NCBI RefSeq assembly: GCF_000471905.2
Contig: NW_006498549.1
Coordinates: 5,291,070 to 5,355,069 of the forward strand
Origin: Amborella trichopoda
Taxonomy: Eukaryota > Streptophyta > Magnoliopsida > Amborellales > Amborellaceae
Direction: 5' to 3'
Length of the DNA stretch: 64,000 nt
Shown: positions 1-10,892 of the stretch, in pieces
How positions within the stretch are numbered: position 1 is the first letter of the stretch
Layout of the letters: every line of letters begins with the position of its first letter
Program-made: the position numbers and the translations under genes
The notes under the pieces: model-generated
What the model was told of the DNA's origin: nothing
The model's database searches: none
What the model saw: only the letters and a program-made list of their open reading frames with translations

Positions 1-80
1 ATGAAAATAGATTTTAAGATAATCCTAAGAATTTTTTACAACAAAATTACATGTTACGATAAAATTTGGAGGTGTGCCTT
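1..80. repeat. Truncated copy of the 42.7-kb fold-back arm
   Basis: Bases 4-80 closely match 42720-42795 in the same orientation (both read AAAATAGATTTT, then AGATAATCCTAA, then GATAAAATTTG) and match 40600-40690 on the opposite strand. This is a fragment of the same dispersed repeat family that builds the fold-back element at 40.5-42.85 kb; it runs off the left edge. Confidence 0.7.
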
Positions 81-645
81 AATTGGAATTTTAAGGTTGC
101 AACCTTATAGAAACCGCACCCTTTGTTAAATTGTTAAAAAATAGGTGTGAGTTGATAATTTACCCTTCTTCTTTTGGAAATATAAAAAAATCAATTAGAT
201 ATATATACAGAGAATAAAGAATTGCCTCATAAATAAAAATCACTCAATTCGATTCAGATGTTCAAACTGGGGTAAAACTCAGTTACAAAATTAAATATTT
301 TATTTCAAGATATCGAAATTTTAATATTTTTTATTTCTATTTTACCCCAATTTCGATATTGAATGCTCAAAATAGGGTATTTGATTTTCTAGCGAAAGAG
401 CGTGCCTATTGTTCTCTTTGCCTTCTTACTTAGGTTTGATTCCTCTCTATCTCTCTTCTTTGATTCATGATCCTATGTTAAGAAACATGGATGTTCGGGT
501 CCAAAAGCCTATGTATCAATATTTAGGTGATACTTACACGCATGTTGACACTTTTATAAATAAATAAAACACTGTAGAAAGTTGGAAGAGATTGCCTTCA
601 TAGATGGGACTCCAGGTCCTTTAGAGAGCTATCCAACTTGAGTGG

Positions 646-691
646 GTGCTTCTTGAAGGTTGAGTGGAGGGTGCTTCTTGAAGGTTGAGTA
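646..691. repeat. 25-bp tandem duplication
   Basis: The block starting GTGCTTCTTGAAGGTTGAGT occurs twice with a 25-bp period. The surrounding 80-930 is ordinary AT-rich DNA with no recognisable gene. Confidence 0.8.
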
Positions 692-929
692 GACTTTAAA
701 CCATGTCGTCATTCTTGAAGCCATCTACACTTGTATTGCATAAACATTTTAGATTTTGATAAAGGAAAATTATAGATATCCCAACAATTAACTTTCTAGA
801 CGTCCTACCTGCAATACGTTTTCCTTCACATCCTAGACCACAACATTATTTTTTATTTTATTTACCCCCAGTCAAATAGTTAATATAATTTTTGACAAAA
901 GTGTCATTTTCCTCAGTTTTTTCCTTTTA

Positions 930-1150
930 GTCATGTGGCAACACTTGTGCTCTCTCTCTCTACTCGCCCTCTCTCACTTTCTCTCTACCCGTCCTCTCTC
1001 TCTCCATTCACCCTCTCTCACTTTCGCTCTCTACCTGTTTTTCTCTTCTCTCTTTCTACCCCTCCTCTCTCGTTCTCTTTCTACCCGCCATCTATCTCTC
1101 TCCATCTACCATCTCTTTCTACTCCCCCTTTCTCATTCTATCTCTTTACC
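930..1150. repeat. CT-rich low-complexity tract
   Basis: Pyrimidine-rich DNA built from irregular CTCTCT, CTACCC and TCTTTC blocks. Open frames through it are Ser/Leu-rich artefacts of composition. Confidence 0.8.
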
Positions 1151-1184
1151 AACAACAAACAAATAGTCTAATAGAACTAATACT

Positions 1185-1500
1185 ATGCGGTCCAGCACAC
1201 ACGATGCTGGACCAATTTTTTTGCAGGACCGCATAGAATTCTAGTTTTCTGTTGCCCTATAATACGGCCCGACACTCTATGTGCTAGACCGCATAGTATT
1301 CCAGTTTCCTTTGCCCAATAATGTGGTATAGGACACTAGTTGTATAACCGATTTCTTTTTTTGCGGTCCGGTATTTTTTGTGCTGGTGCCGGATGGCAAA
1401 AAAAAAATTTTGTGTAGCACCCTTTGTGTCAGACCGCATAATATTAGTTACGTTGAACTTTTTTTTGTGTCTAACACCCTTTGTGTCAAACCACAAAAAA
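1185..1500. repeat. Degenerate array with a GACCGCATA motif
   Basis: Motifs of the type GACCGCATA(G/A)(T/A)ATT recur at about 1228, 1290 and 1432, with the inverse TATGCGGTCC at about 1185, and short direct repeats (CACCCTTTGTGTCA) at about 1420 and 1475. The same GGACCGCAT words occur in the 41.6- and 42.4-kb fold-back arms, so this may be related. Family unknown. Confidence 0.5.
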
Positions 1501-2635
1501 ACAATTGGACTTTTTTTTTTTTGCTGGTAGATTGCTACACTGGTTTTGGTGAATTTAAGGGTAGAATATAATTGAATGATATGAGCCCAAAGTGCCACTT
1601 GTACCTTAGGTGAATGTAATTTTCTATTAGGATCACTATATTATTGTAGAAAAAGATCATCGCACTCTAGAATTGGTATTGATGACTAAACAACAACACA
1701 ATAGCTCCTTATTTTCTTTGTGTAATACTTAACCCCAAGAATCGAATAACACCTACCATTGAATACAATAGACCGAGTTTGGATCTACTGATAAAATAAA
1801 AATAGCTTAAACTAATGTATATAAGATAAGATGAGAACTCTTGAATCTCGATTTAGTTAATAAGGTCCTGGATATTCTCTTTAGGAACAGAAGAAACTTA
1901 AAATGTTCCAAATAAATTTTAAGGCATTTTAAATACAGTTGATTATCCAAACTCGTGATAAATTCAATACGATTCGTTATCCAATTAAGGCAAATGAAAG
2001 CACAGTTCATTATCGTAAACTATACAACTTTAAGCCAATCGTAACATGGGAATTGGCAAAAAAAAATTTGAATTACAAATTTAAATTTGTCATTTTCTAC
2101 GCCTCAATCAAACTTTTGGCCAAGTTACCCAACCCTTCCTCTTCACGAGTGACGAATCATCAGGCCTTCCCTCCTGGCTTCCCAAAGTGCCACTAGTACC
2201 TCCCCCTCTTCACAAACAAAAATACAACCTCAACTCCTCACGCAAAGTGTGAACGTCCACCTGACACTAGTCTTCTCTTTGTTTTGTTCCCCTATCATTG
2301 TCCTCGTTGTTTGTGCTCTCTCTTCCATATCTCTCCTCTTTTCTTGCTTCACTCTTGGCCTCACCTCCATTTCCCTCATCACCATCTTCACATTCATTAT
2401 CATCCACCCCTCTCATCACCGTCCTCACTCTCACTCCCACACTCCTCGATGCCCGTTTCTAACGGTGTGTTCTTCACTATCAAACCACGACCTTGCAGGA
2501 CAAAGACCCTAGCACGTTCCAATTCTTCACTATTGAGGGTAGCATCAAGCTTCTATATACAGGCATTTTGCTATATATAAAAAACAATTATATAGTAAAA
2601 ATATAAATGTGGAATGAAAAAATACATTATATGAA
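1501..2635. other. Unassigned DNA
   Basis: No coding similarity or repeat structure was recognised. The segment 2280-2460 is Ser/His/Pro-rich in translation because of its CT/CA-rich composition. Confidence 0.5.
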
Positions 2636-3032
2636 ACATCAAAACCAAATTTCATAATGAAATACATAAGGAAAATAGTTTAACCATCTTCCATCATCAT
2701 CATGGCACATGTCGCTAGTCGTTAGTGGGGCTTTGTCCAAGTGAACTCATTTGTGAAAAACAATTGTACCCTCCCCCCCCCCTCCCCCTTTGTTCATTTC
2801 TAGATTAGCTTGAACAGTATAATTCGTTCGTTCATGCCATTGTCTATCTCCTCATTTATCAAATTTGTGGGTTGTATACTTTTTTTCTCCATCTTATCCC
2901 ACGTAGGAGGCTCAGGAGGAATCACTTGTACCTTCCCAAGTTGTGAAAGCATGCAATCAGGCATGTAATACTCCGCGATATCGAAGCAAATCCGTTCAGC
3001 ACAGTGCCACCTCTCCTAACAATATATATATA

Positions 3033-3220
3033 TATAAGACCCTCCCCCATCCATGTATGTAGAACCCCAAAGGATCACCATTAAAGTTGGCACGGATCTC
3101 TAAAAAAATTATCACATGGGTGTGAGACTTGACTTTTCTAGATATCCATACCAATTTTAATGGTAATCATTTGGGGTTCTACACACATGGGTGGGAGAGG
3201 GTCCTATAGGATCATTTCTT
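3033..3220. mobile_element. Fold-back MITE, copy 1
   Basis: A ~190-bp near-palindrome: the left arm CCCCAAAGGATCACCATTAA (about 3063) pairs with the right arm TAATGGTAATCATTTGGGG (about 3157), and GACCCTCCCCCAT pairs with ATGGGTGGGAGAGGGTC. It is flanked by TA repeats and lies in an intron-like gap of the PMD remnant. A second copy is at 49449-49646. Confidence 0.8.
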
Positions 3221-3244
3221 ATATATATATATATATATATATAT
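3220..3244. repeat. (TA)n microsatellite
   Basis: Uninterrupted AT dinucleotides directly abutting the MITE; a shorter TA run lies on its left side (3022-3036), suggesting insertion into a TA-rich target. Confidence 0.85.
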
Positions 3245-4539
3245 TAGTAAACAACAAATATATGAGCACATAAGCAAACCACTAACCGATTCCAATCTAA
3301 ATTTGCAAGCACTTTGTGTGGGTCTTTGCAACGCGGTGGATTTCTCCACATACAAGCTCTAGGTAGACTCGAGTCGATCGAAATGGCCTTGGGGCGTAGA
3401 TATACATAGAGCCAGCACTACACCAAGACATACAAAAAAAATTTAGAAGCCTAAGAAAACATGTAAAAACTCTAAATATACTCTAAAAAAAATCAGACGC
3501 CTAAGGAAGATTACCTGAAGTAGGGTTGCTGAACCACTTAATGCTTCGTCTCTCGGCCTACAACCTTAGATAGAGACCGGCAAAGAAATACTAGGGCCAC
3601 AGTACCCCATACATACTTCCCGGCTTCTTCAAAGTCATCAAATAATTCGAGGTATATTGTTAATGTCGATCCTTTTGATGAGTTGGCAAAAATTGTTATG
3701 CCAACTAAGTACAAGAGGTAAGCTCGGCTCAGGTGAACTACACAAATTGCCGCTTGGTGGGATTTTAGGAAATTACCCATACTTCTCGCTTAGCTAATTA
3801 TGTCTAATCATCATCTTCTTCTTCTTATTGGGGCAATCCCCTAAGTATCTATTTATGAATTTCTTATAGTCTTTGGGCCTGATACTTGTTACGAGCTTGG
3901 CTAGCACAAGTATATATAAAATCCTCCATGCATCATGTAAGGTTGGAGCCATCTCACAACCTTTACATGTATTGCATTTGTCTCATTACACGACATGTTT
4001 ATAATGCCATCAACATACCGCGATTAATCTAAGAGATCACGATGTCCATCAATGATCCAAGATTGGTCTTCCTGACCAATTTTATCTGTCTCTGATTGAG
4101 CTCCCATTGGGCTGGGGCTTTAGTGGCTTCATCAACATGGGTCATCTTTCTTACCTGTAATGAAGTTCAATAATAGAATAAATAGTACTCATTTAATTAA
4201 ATAAGCACAAACTAAAACCAATAAAACAATATTTCAATGTGTCATACCTCTCCCCCTTGAGCAAATAGGATAGATGCGTCTGCGCCTTGCATTGCTAGAT
4301 CTAACACTTAGACCGTTAGTGTTTCATATGTAAATATACTACGCACAAAACAAAAATAAAAAGGAACATGCACTTTTAAAAGGAGGAACATGCTAAAGGC
4401 ACATGCACATTGAAAATAAAAAGGAACATATTAAACTTGTTCTTTTAATAATGGAATCCTTTGCTTAAATTCCCAATACAAAAAGCACACTACCAAAAAA
4501 GATAAAGGAAAACAAAAAAGAGAGAAAGCGAAAAAAGAC

Positions 4540-6545
4540 CAAAATAGAAATCATCTTCAAATACTAGCTTTACATGTTGTCCTATTATGACCACGTGCTT
4601 TGCACCTATTACAGTGGATATGACACACTTTGACCACCTGCGACTAAATGCGCTTCCTTTTAGGGCACCCAGGGGGCGTTTTGAGTGAGGTGGAAGCACC
4701 GTTAATTCATTCTCAGAAAGTTATCCCGCCCACAACCGAAACGATTGATCAAAGTAACCGGCATGAATGTTCAAGAATATGTTTCATGGTATCTTACAAC
4801 CATGAAATAATTTCGCGGAAGTCAATGGGATCCCCATTGGGCCATTGAAGGACTTTACAAGTATGTTTGCAAGGTAAACCCAAACTTTGTCAAGCTCTGT
4901 ATTCACATTCTTGTGCAATAATATTAGTTGAAATTTAGGTTATCACTCATTGCTTCAAATACCCCATGCATTTGCTAGGTCGACCCTCACAGAAAGGGTG
5001 TTGTTTATGATTACTTTCAAATCTTCTTGAGCACATGGAGTAAGCTTTGTAGTCCAATTTTCAGCCTCCAAATTACAGTTGGCCATTAATTTCATTATTT
5101 GCCTCTTAATCTAGTTAACAAACTGGAGAATTGTCAAATCTCGAGCTTTTAGGATCCACTTATTAAACAACTTTGCGATATTTGTTGTCACTTTACCATA
5201 CCACTTATCCCTAAACAGTGACGTAGCCCAACTGTCTAGTGATGCTCCTATGAAATATGTATATGCATCCTCAAAGTCTGATCTAAGATCTTCTATGAAG
5301 TTTCTATACTCTTCTTACATGTATGTTCGGCATGCTCGTTCCCCCCTATAATTGTCTTCTTTACCCTATTAGGTATGTTTTTTACTTCCCTCTTGAAATT
5401 CTTGCCCAAATGACGCTCACAGAAGGCATGATCGGCATTCTGAAAAACTTGACAGACATTTTCAACCATACCATGGTATCTATCAGGCACAAAAGTAATC
5501 GACCAATATGTCCCAATAACAACCTTTAGACATTCCAGAAACCACAACCAATTATCACCATTTTCGGCATTGACAGCAGTAAAGGCAACAAGAAACATTT
5601 GTCCTTGCCCATCGACTGAGGTGGTAGCAAGTAGAGTGTCTCGATATCGTGCCTTCAAGTATGGCCCATCGATAAAAATAAGCGAACGACATCAATTTCT
5701 GAAGCCAAGTATTGAGGCATAAAAGCTAATGAATGGACGATGAAATCTACCATCTTCAAATACATGTCCGAATGTATAACTTTCAGGATTCGTCGCCAAG
5801 ACATGCTTTACATATGTAGGTAATTGGTTGTATACCTGCTTTTCTTAACCATGTATTTCTTTGATGGCTACTTCCTTCCCTCTCCAAGCCTTATGATTCG
5901 GTACATCTAACATGTAGTCTCGATCTGAATCATTCACGATTTCTTTAGCCTTGTAATGCTTAGTGGTACTTAATTTATCATTGATTAGGGAAGCAATAAA
6001 GTTCTCTGACGTTCTTTTCTACAAATTATTGTTTGTCCCAATATTACATGAGTGCTCTTTTTTCTATAACTTGATTCTAAACATATTTGTCCTACCAACA
6101 TTGCGTGTATATATCTCCCATTCACAGCGATCACCAATGCGTTTTGTTCTTACATGATACCTCTCATTTTTAATTGGACGGCATGCAAAGTGGTGTGCTA
6201 AAGCACATTTGCTAAGGGAACTCAGCAACCTTGATGCATTCCTTTGTTCATCTCCATAATTTAAAACCAATGTTCGCAAAATCGAACTGGAATGGTTCAC
6301 GGGACATAGGGCTTGGAGCAGTTAGAACCGGAAGGTTAACAGAACTAACTGGTACAGTAGAAAAAAATTTAAAAATAAAGGCCAAAAATGCCAAAAAAAC
6401 ATATAGATTTAGTGTATATTATCTTATTATCTACATTGATCTTAAGAATTTTTTTTTTTGTAGATGACCAAGGAGGATCAATAACCACTTTTCTCGAGTC
6501 TGCTATCAAATCCAATGCTTAAAATTTGAGAGGGTTTCAAGTCTT
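4540..6545 (-). pseudogene. MULE (MuDR-type) transposase core, decayed
   Basis: Transposase of a Mutator-like element, which cuts and pastes DNA through a DDE core. On the - strand: about 6470-6070 is an N-terminal region with FKLW and ACRPIKNERYHVRTKR; 5700-5293 is the transposase domain, with the first-Asp region FIDGPYLKARYRDTLLA just upstream of the open stretch, then AVNAENGDNWLWFLE, the second-Asp region VPDRYHGM and HAFCERHLGKNF. About 5290-5060 reads DSWAT, FRDKWYGK and TTNIA-FNKW in shifted frames. The C-terminal end (4700-4560) reads RPPGRPKRKR in another frame, then a CCHC knuckle (CNRCKARGHNRTTC), the usual MULE tail. Multiple shifts and stops show it is dead. Confidence 0.88.
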
Positions 6546-6719
6546 GTTGCTTGGAAATAGAATGATCAATTAAGAAAGAAATAGGAAAATGAATATTTAT
6601 TCTACAATAATACAAACTAAAGTAGCATCTTTTAAGGCCTTAACCAAGATAAGGTAATGCTATTATTTCACAGTTCCATATAAGAATAGTAGAACAAATA
6701 ATTTGTCAAAAAAACTAAT

Positions 6720-7000
6720 AAGCAAAATAGAAAACACTTCCCATGTTCGACAAAAAACCATAATTTTATTAAAAATAATAATTTTATCAAAAAATAATTC
6801 CATTAAGCAAAATAAAAGAAACACTTCCCATATTCACCAAAAAACATAATTTTACTAAGCAAACAAAAAAAACGCTTCCCATATTCATCAAAAAAACATA
6901 ATTTTATTGACAAATATAATTTTATTAAAAATAATTTTATGAAGAAAAATAAAAAACCACGTCCCATATTCTTAAAAAAAAACATAATTTTACTAAGCAA
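6720..7000. repeat. Degenerate tandem repeat (CTTCCCAT/CATAATTTTA)
   Basis: The block CTTCCCATATTC-(A/C)-CAAAAAACATAATTTTA recurs four times (about 6737, 6824, 6878 and 6961) with irregular 54-87-bp spacing. It lies in the gap between the two MULE transposase pieces. Its antisense Phe-rich open frame is not a gene. Confidence 0.75.
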
Positions 7001-7202
7001 CATAATTTTTTCTTAAAAAAATTGATTTTTCAAAAACCCCTAAGTTGAGCAACATTTCGAGCAAGAAACAACCATCAATGTTCAAATAATCAAACAAATC
7101 AACACACACACATGTATAGGCTTCGATCATTTTTGAAACGAACCAATTTTTATCAAAAAATATTCAGTATTGTGGATTTAGAGTAGAGCCGGACTCGCCC
7201 GG

Positions 7203-7310
7203 TTCGACTCGGGAGTTGCCACAGAACGAGTCAGTTCCACACATAAAACGGGAACCTTCGACTCAGGAATCGCTACAGAACGAGCCAGTTCCACACATAA
7301 AACGGGAACC
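7203..7310. repeat. 54-bp tandem duplication
   Basis: Two 54-bp units starting TTCGACTC, each containing ACAGAACGAG and CAGTTCCACACATAAAACGG, differing at a few positions. It is GC-richer than its surroundings. Confidence 0.85.
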
Positions 7311-8439
7311 GACAAAATCCCATGTGAGGTTGCCCCAATATTTCCGCGCGAATACTTTAGTTCATATTACATAGGTATTTATATACCAAAGTTGAATATC
7401 CATCTTTCGACGTAGGATAATTCCCAAACATCATTAAACGAAAATGGAATGTAAATATATTATATTAATCAGCAATTTATAATCACATGCGGAGAGACAG
7501 ATAAAATGACATAAATATCAAATCTATGCAATTTTCATGACATCGTGCAACAAAAAAATTCATATAAAACATTTAATCAATCATAAATAAACCTACTCAA
7601 TTTATTGGAGATATGAAGACTTGATGATCGAAATACACAACTAAATTTGATAAAAAAACCAATAATTGGATTAAAAAATATGCTTTTCTGAATCAAACAC
7701 AAGCTCTCTGAGCAACATCTTTTCAAGCCAAAATCAACCCACGATCTTTGGCGTTTTGAACAAATTGAAACATGAATCAGGTAAAAACTTCGAATATCTA
7801 TCAAAACCCTCAAGTTTCTTCAAGAATCATTAGATATTGAAGATATTATTGAAAGAATGGCGGAAATTTTCAAAAACCTAGAAAATCCGCCATTCCAATA
7901 CGAGGAAATCCTTTTTATTCGATGTTTAAATCCAAATTCATTGTTTTACATTCATTTTATAAAATGATTTAAAGAATGAAAAAATGCCAAAAATGGCTGG
8001 AAAAAGAATAAAAAAAGGTAAAATTTTGGATTCATGGTTTTCCTGCTACATACGACGGCCCCATATGTCAAATAATGCTCGTTATCAATATTGTACCGTT
8101 ATATAAAAAAAATCGTCATATCAGCTAACCAGTCTAGTTAAGAGAAAACTGGTTAGTTAGGCAAAAAAATGGTCGATTCGACCACTAATTGGCAGGTTTT
8201 GGGTTGGAAATTTTAGGGGGGTGTTACATAGAGTACTAGACAACCAAAACCAGCCTTAACCAAACTCGAAACCCTAGTGGTTCCGAGCTAACAGGCCGGT
8301 TTTTTGAACAATGTCTTGAACCTTAGAAGATTGCAGGTGTATGTCCTCTAGAATTACCCTAAAACATGTATAAACATACAAATCAGAAATTGAATGTAAC
8401 TAAAGCAAATATATGTAACTGAAAAAACTAAATGAAAAA
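7311..8439. other. Inserted DNA inside the MULE
   Basis: Mostly AT-rich. The segment 8080-8320 has CAGCTAACCAG, GTTAGTTAGG and a CCGGTTTTTTGAACAATG end that resemble termini of hAT-type MITEs, but I could not pair both ends convincingly. No gene was seen. Confidence 0.4.
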
Positions 8440-8802
8440 AAAATTTATTTTTACCTCGTGTTAGGATTAGGTGAAATACTTTCATCCTTATGTTCACTTC
8501 CATCACATACATATATGATTACATCATTGTCACCTTTATGTATACTCAAAATCTTTTCCATATCGCTATCAATAAATAAGTTCATAACAATTCTCCTATT
8601 CCCCTGGACAAAAATACCGAACTTTTATCTTGTGCCCATCAATTAAGAAACAATCTGCACAATACTTTTGCATGTCAGCTACCCTAGTTCTACTCTTGGC
8701 AAGATAAGTACAAGCATCACCACCAATGTAATCTAAAGTTCCCTTGCTTGTTAGTCAGAATTCTCCACCATAAATGTAATAAATCAATTGGTCATCACCC
8801 AT
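8440..8802 (-). pseudogene. MULE transposase N-terminal (PB1-like) region
   Basis: From the ATG at 8802: MGDDQLIYYIYGGEF, a stop, then SKGTLDYIGGDACTYLAKS and DMQKYCADCF; after a frameshift NRRIVMNLFIDSDMEKIL, then HKGDNDVIIYVCDGSE. This matches the N-terminal region typical of plant MULE transposases (gGxF / tvdvy motifs). It is separated from the core at 6545 by about 1.9 kb of inserted repeats. Together the two pieces span about 4.3 kb. Confidence 0.75.
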
Positions 8803-9620
8803 TATTTCCGTCGTGCAAAAATTTGTATTAACTTTTTACTCTACACCTTACATATATAACATTATAACATTGGTCGTTGTTGTTGAAGCTCAAGCCAAAC
8901 TCAAGCTCCGATTTTCTATTATTTGAATTCGACCCCTTTTTTTAATTCTTTGAATTGACTAAAGCCAATTCTTTACCTAAATAAAATAAATAGTCAATAC
9001 TACATTAGAGACATGAGGAATCCTATCTCATTGAAGCAACAAGAGGCCCAACCTAAATCCATTTTTGCTATGGACTAAATGAATAAGCAATTATTAAATG
9101 ATTCATAATTCTCTCAAAAGAGTATAAGCCATTTTGAAAGATTCATATTTCTCTCAAAGAGTACATGTCTTAACCGAGAGATTCCAAATTCTAAATAGCT
9201 AATACTTTAATAACTTTCCTTAAAAAGTTGGGGTCTACAAAATGATACTAACAGTATTTGGGGATGGGATGTTTACAAAAAGTATAGTTTATAACAAAAT
9301 AATCTAGATATCACTAATTAACAACAATAAAACTACAGAGAAATATTAATCATACCAATAGCATGTTCATATGAATTTTTATATTTCTAAAAGCTAAACA
9401 TGATATAAAATGGTTCACAAAGATAACCAAAAAAGAGAGATAGGAATATTAGGTAGTAGGTTTCCCAAAAATGAAATTGGGTAATTCAATGCATAAATAA
9501 GTACCGTTTTAATATCTCTACATTCAAAGAAATAATAAAACATAAGGGTTATTAGAAAAATACCTTATTGTGCTTAAACCCTGTAAATGTTTTGGGCTGA
9601 GTTTTGTATAAAGTGCTCTC
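8803..9620. other. Unassigned DNA
   Basis: AT-rich DNA upstream of the MULE start codon. No TIR, coding similarity or repeat was recognised by eye. Confidence 0.45.
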
Positions 9621-9629
9621 TCCCACTTC

Positions 9630-10060
9630 AACTCCAAAAATGTTGGCTAAGAGATATTGGGAGAAAAATAGAGATTGAGATTGAAATGTTGGACTTAGAG
9701 ATTAAGAGAAATAGAGATTGGGAGGGAGATTTTGGGAGAGAATGAGGGAGGGGGAAAGAGAGATTACAGGAGAGAAGAGAGAGGGAAATAGAGGTGATTA
9801 CGGAAGAGAAGAGAGAGGGAAATAGAGTTTTCGAGAGAAAGAGAGAGAGAGGGAGAGAGAGAGAGTATGTCTGATTGAGAGAGATTAGGGGGAAGAGAGA
9901 GATTTTGGGAAATATAGATTTTAGAAGACAAAGAGGAAAAGAGAGATTATGAAGAGAGAGAGAGATTGGGGCGATTTTACAGAGAGGGGAGAGATTTTCG
10001 GTGGAGAGGGGGAGAGATTTCCGGTGATGGGGATATATTTTTGACTGGGAGGGGCGAGAA
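9630..10060. repeat. GA-rich low-complexity tract
   Basis: Purine-rich on the + strand (GAGAGAGAGATT, GGGAGAGA blocks), with approximate repeats of GATTACRGGAGAGAAGAGAG near 9760 and 9800. The 157-codon open frame on the opposite strand is Ser/Leu/Pro-rich and is explained by composition. Confidence 0.8.
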
Positions 10061-10199
10061 ATGCTGACTTTTTGAATAGGGGTAAATACAAAGAAAAACA
10101 ATATTAGAGTCTAGGGTGTCAGAGAAAAACAATTGGGGGGTAGGATATCAAGAAAGTTGCTGGGGAAATAGTACAAGTATCCCATTTTATGCAAAATCC

Positions 10200-10345
10200 T
10201 GGGGATCCCAATTATATCACACTTAGATCAATCTAAGTGTAGATTGAATCGTAGTACAAATATTTGTGCACTCATAATTCAAGATTACATCACCATTCAA
10301 TCGATCTTTGTTTAGATCATATTTAGCAAGTCGGAGTATAACAAA
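10200..10345. repeat. Dispersed repeat, left copy
   Basis: Contains TCTAAGTGTAGATTGAAT then CGTAGTACAAATATTTGTGC and ACTCATAA. A related copy is at 14030-14165, on the other side of the solo LTR, in the same orientation. Confidence 0.7.
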
Positions 10346-10892
10346 CTATCGGCTCACTACAAAATCGGGGTTAAATCGGTTTTGGTTCAAATAGTCGGAT
10401 GCCAAAATTCGAACCAAACATATGGATAGGCAAAAATGCTGTAAATAAAAACATTGTGAATATTAGCGGGTTGGTATAAAAAAATCAGACTGAAGAAATT
10501 GGATGTGTAAAATTTTAAAATTTACAATAACATCCCTGAAAGTGTTACTGCATTAACATAATTAAGTCAATTAATTTAAATGCTTCATCCCATTCGAGTC
10601 AATTAATTTTACTACACTAATCGGATTTAAATTGGTCTTGCTCATCATCATTTTCTCTATGATAGTCTTTTCTTTTCTTTTTTGTTATACAAATTATTTT
10701 CAGGGGAATGTATTTTTTATGAAAATAAGTGTTGGATTAAAAACATTTTGGAGAATACAATTTTTTAGAAGGGATAAAATAGAAAGTTCAAAAAAATTGA
10801 TTTGGATACATTTTTATCCCAAAAAAATTTCAAAATAGGAAAGGATGGAGAAATCACGTTCCAAAATTTAGAAATTAGATACAAAAATGACA

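Larger units (their letters stand above)
2640..4260 (-). pseudogene. Plant mobile domain (PMD, MAIN/MAIL-type) coding remnant 1
   Basis: PMD proteins occur as plant nuclear regulators (MAIN, MAIL) and inside transposons; PMD-only reading here is by motif. On the - strand, about 4000-3950 reads CEMAPTLHDAWRIL, like the E-M-T-P-T-L-x-D-V block. The exon ending at 3515 holds RAYLLYLVGITIF and KYVWGTVALVFL, matching the hallmark A-R-A-Y-L-L-Y-L-x-G and Y-x-W-G-x-x-A-L-x-x-L. It ends SGSATLLQ|GT after a frameshift and stop. Further down, about 3010-2860 encodes CAERICFDIAEYYMPDCML then LGKVQVIPPEPP, like the PMD C-terminal F-D-I-V-E-x-H-x-P-x-R-V-L-x-Q-F-G. A fold-back MITE sits in the intron between. 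Several stops make it non-functional. It follows a MULE transposase on the same strand. Confidence 0.72.

Noticed and set aside
9628-10101. 157-codon open frame on the - strand
   Set aside because: It lies in a purine-rich tract; the product is Ser/Leu/Pro-rich low complexity with no domain.
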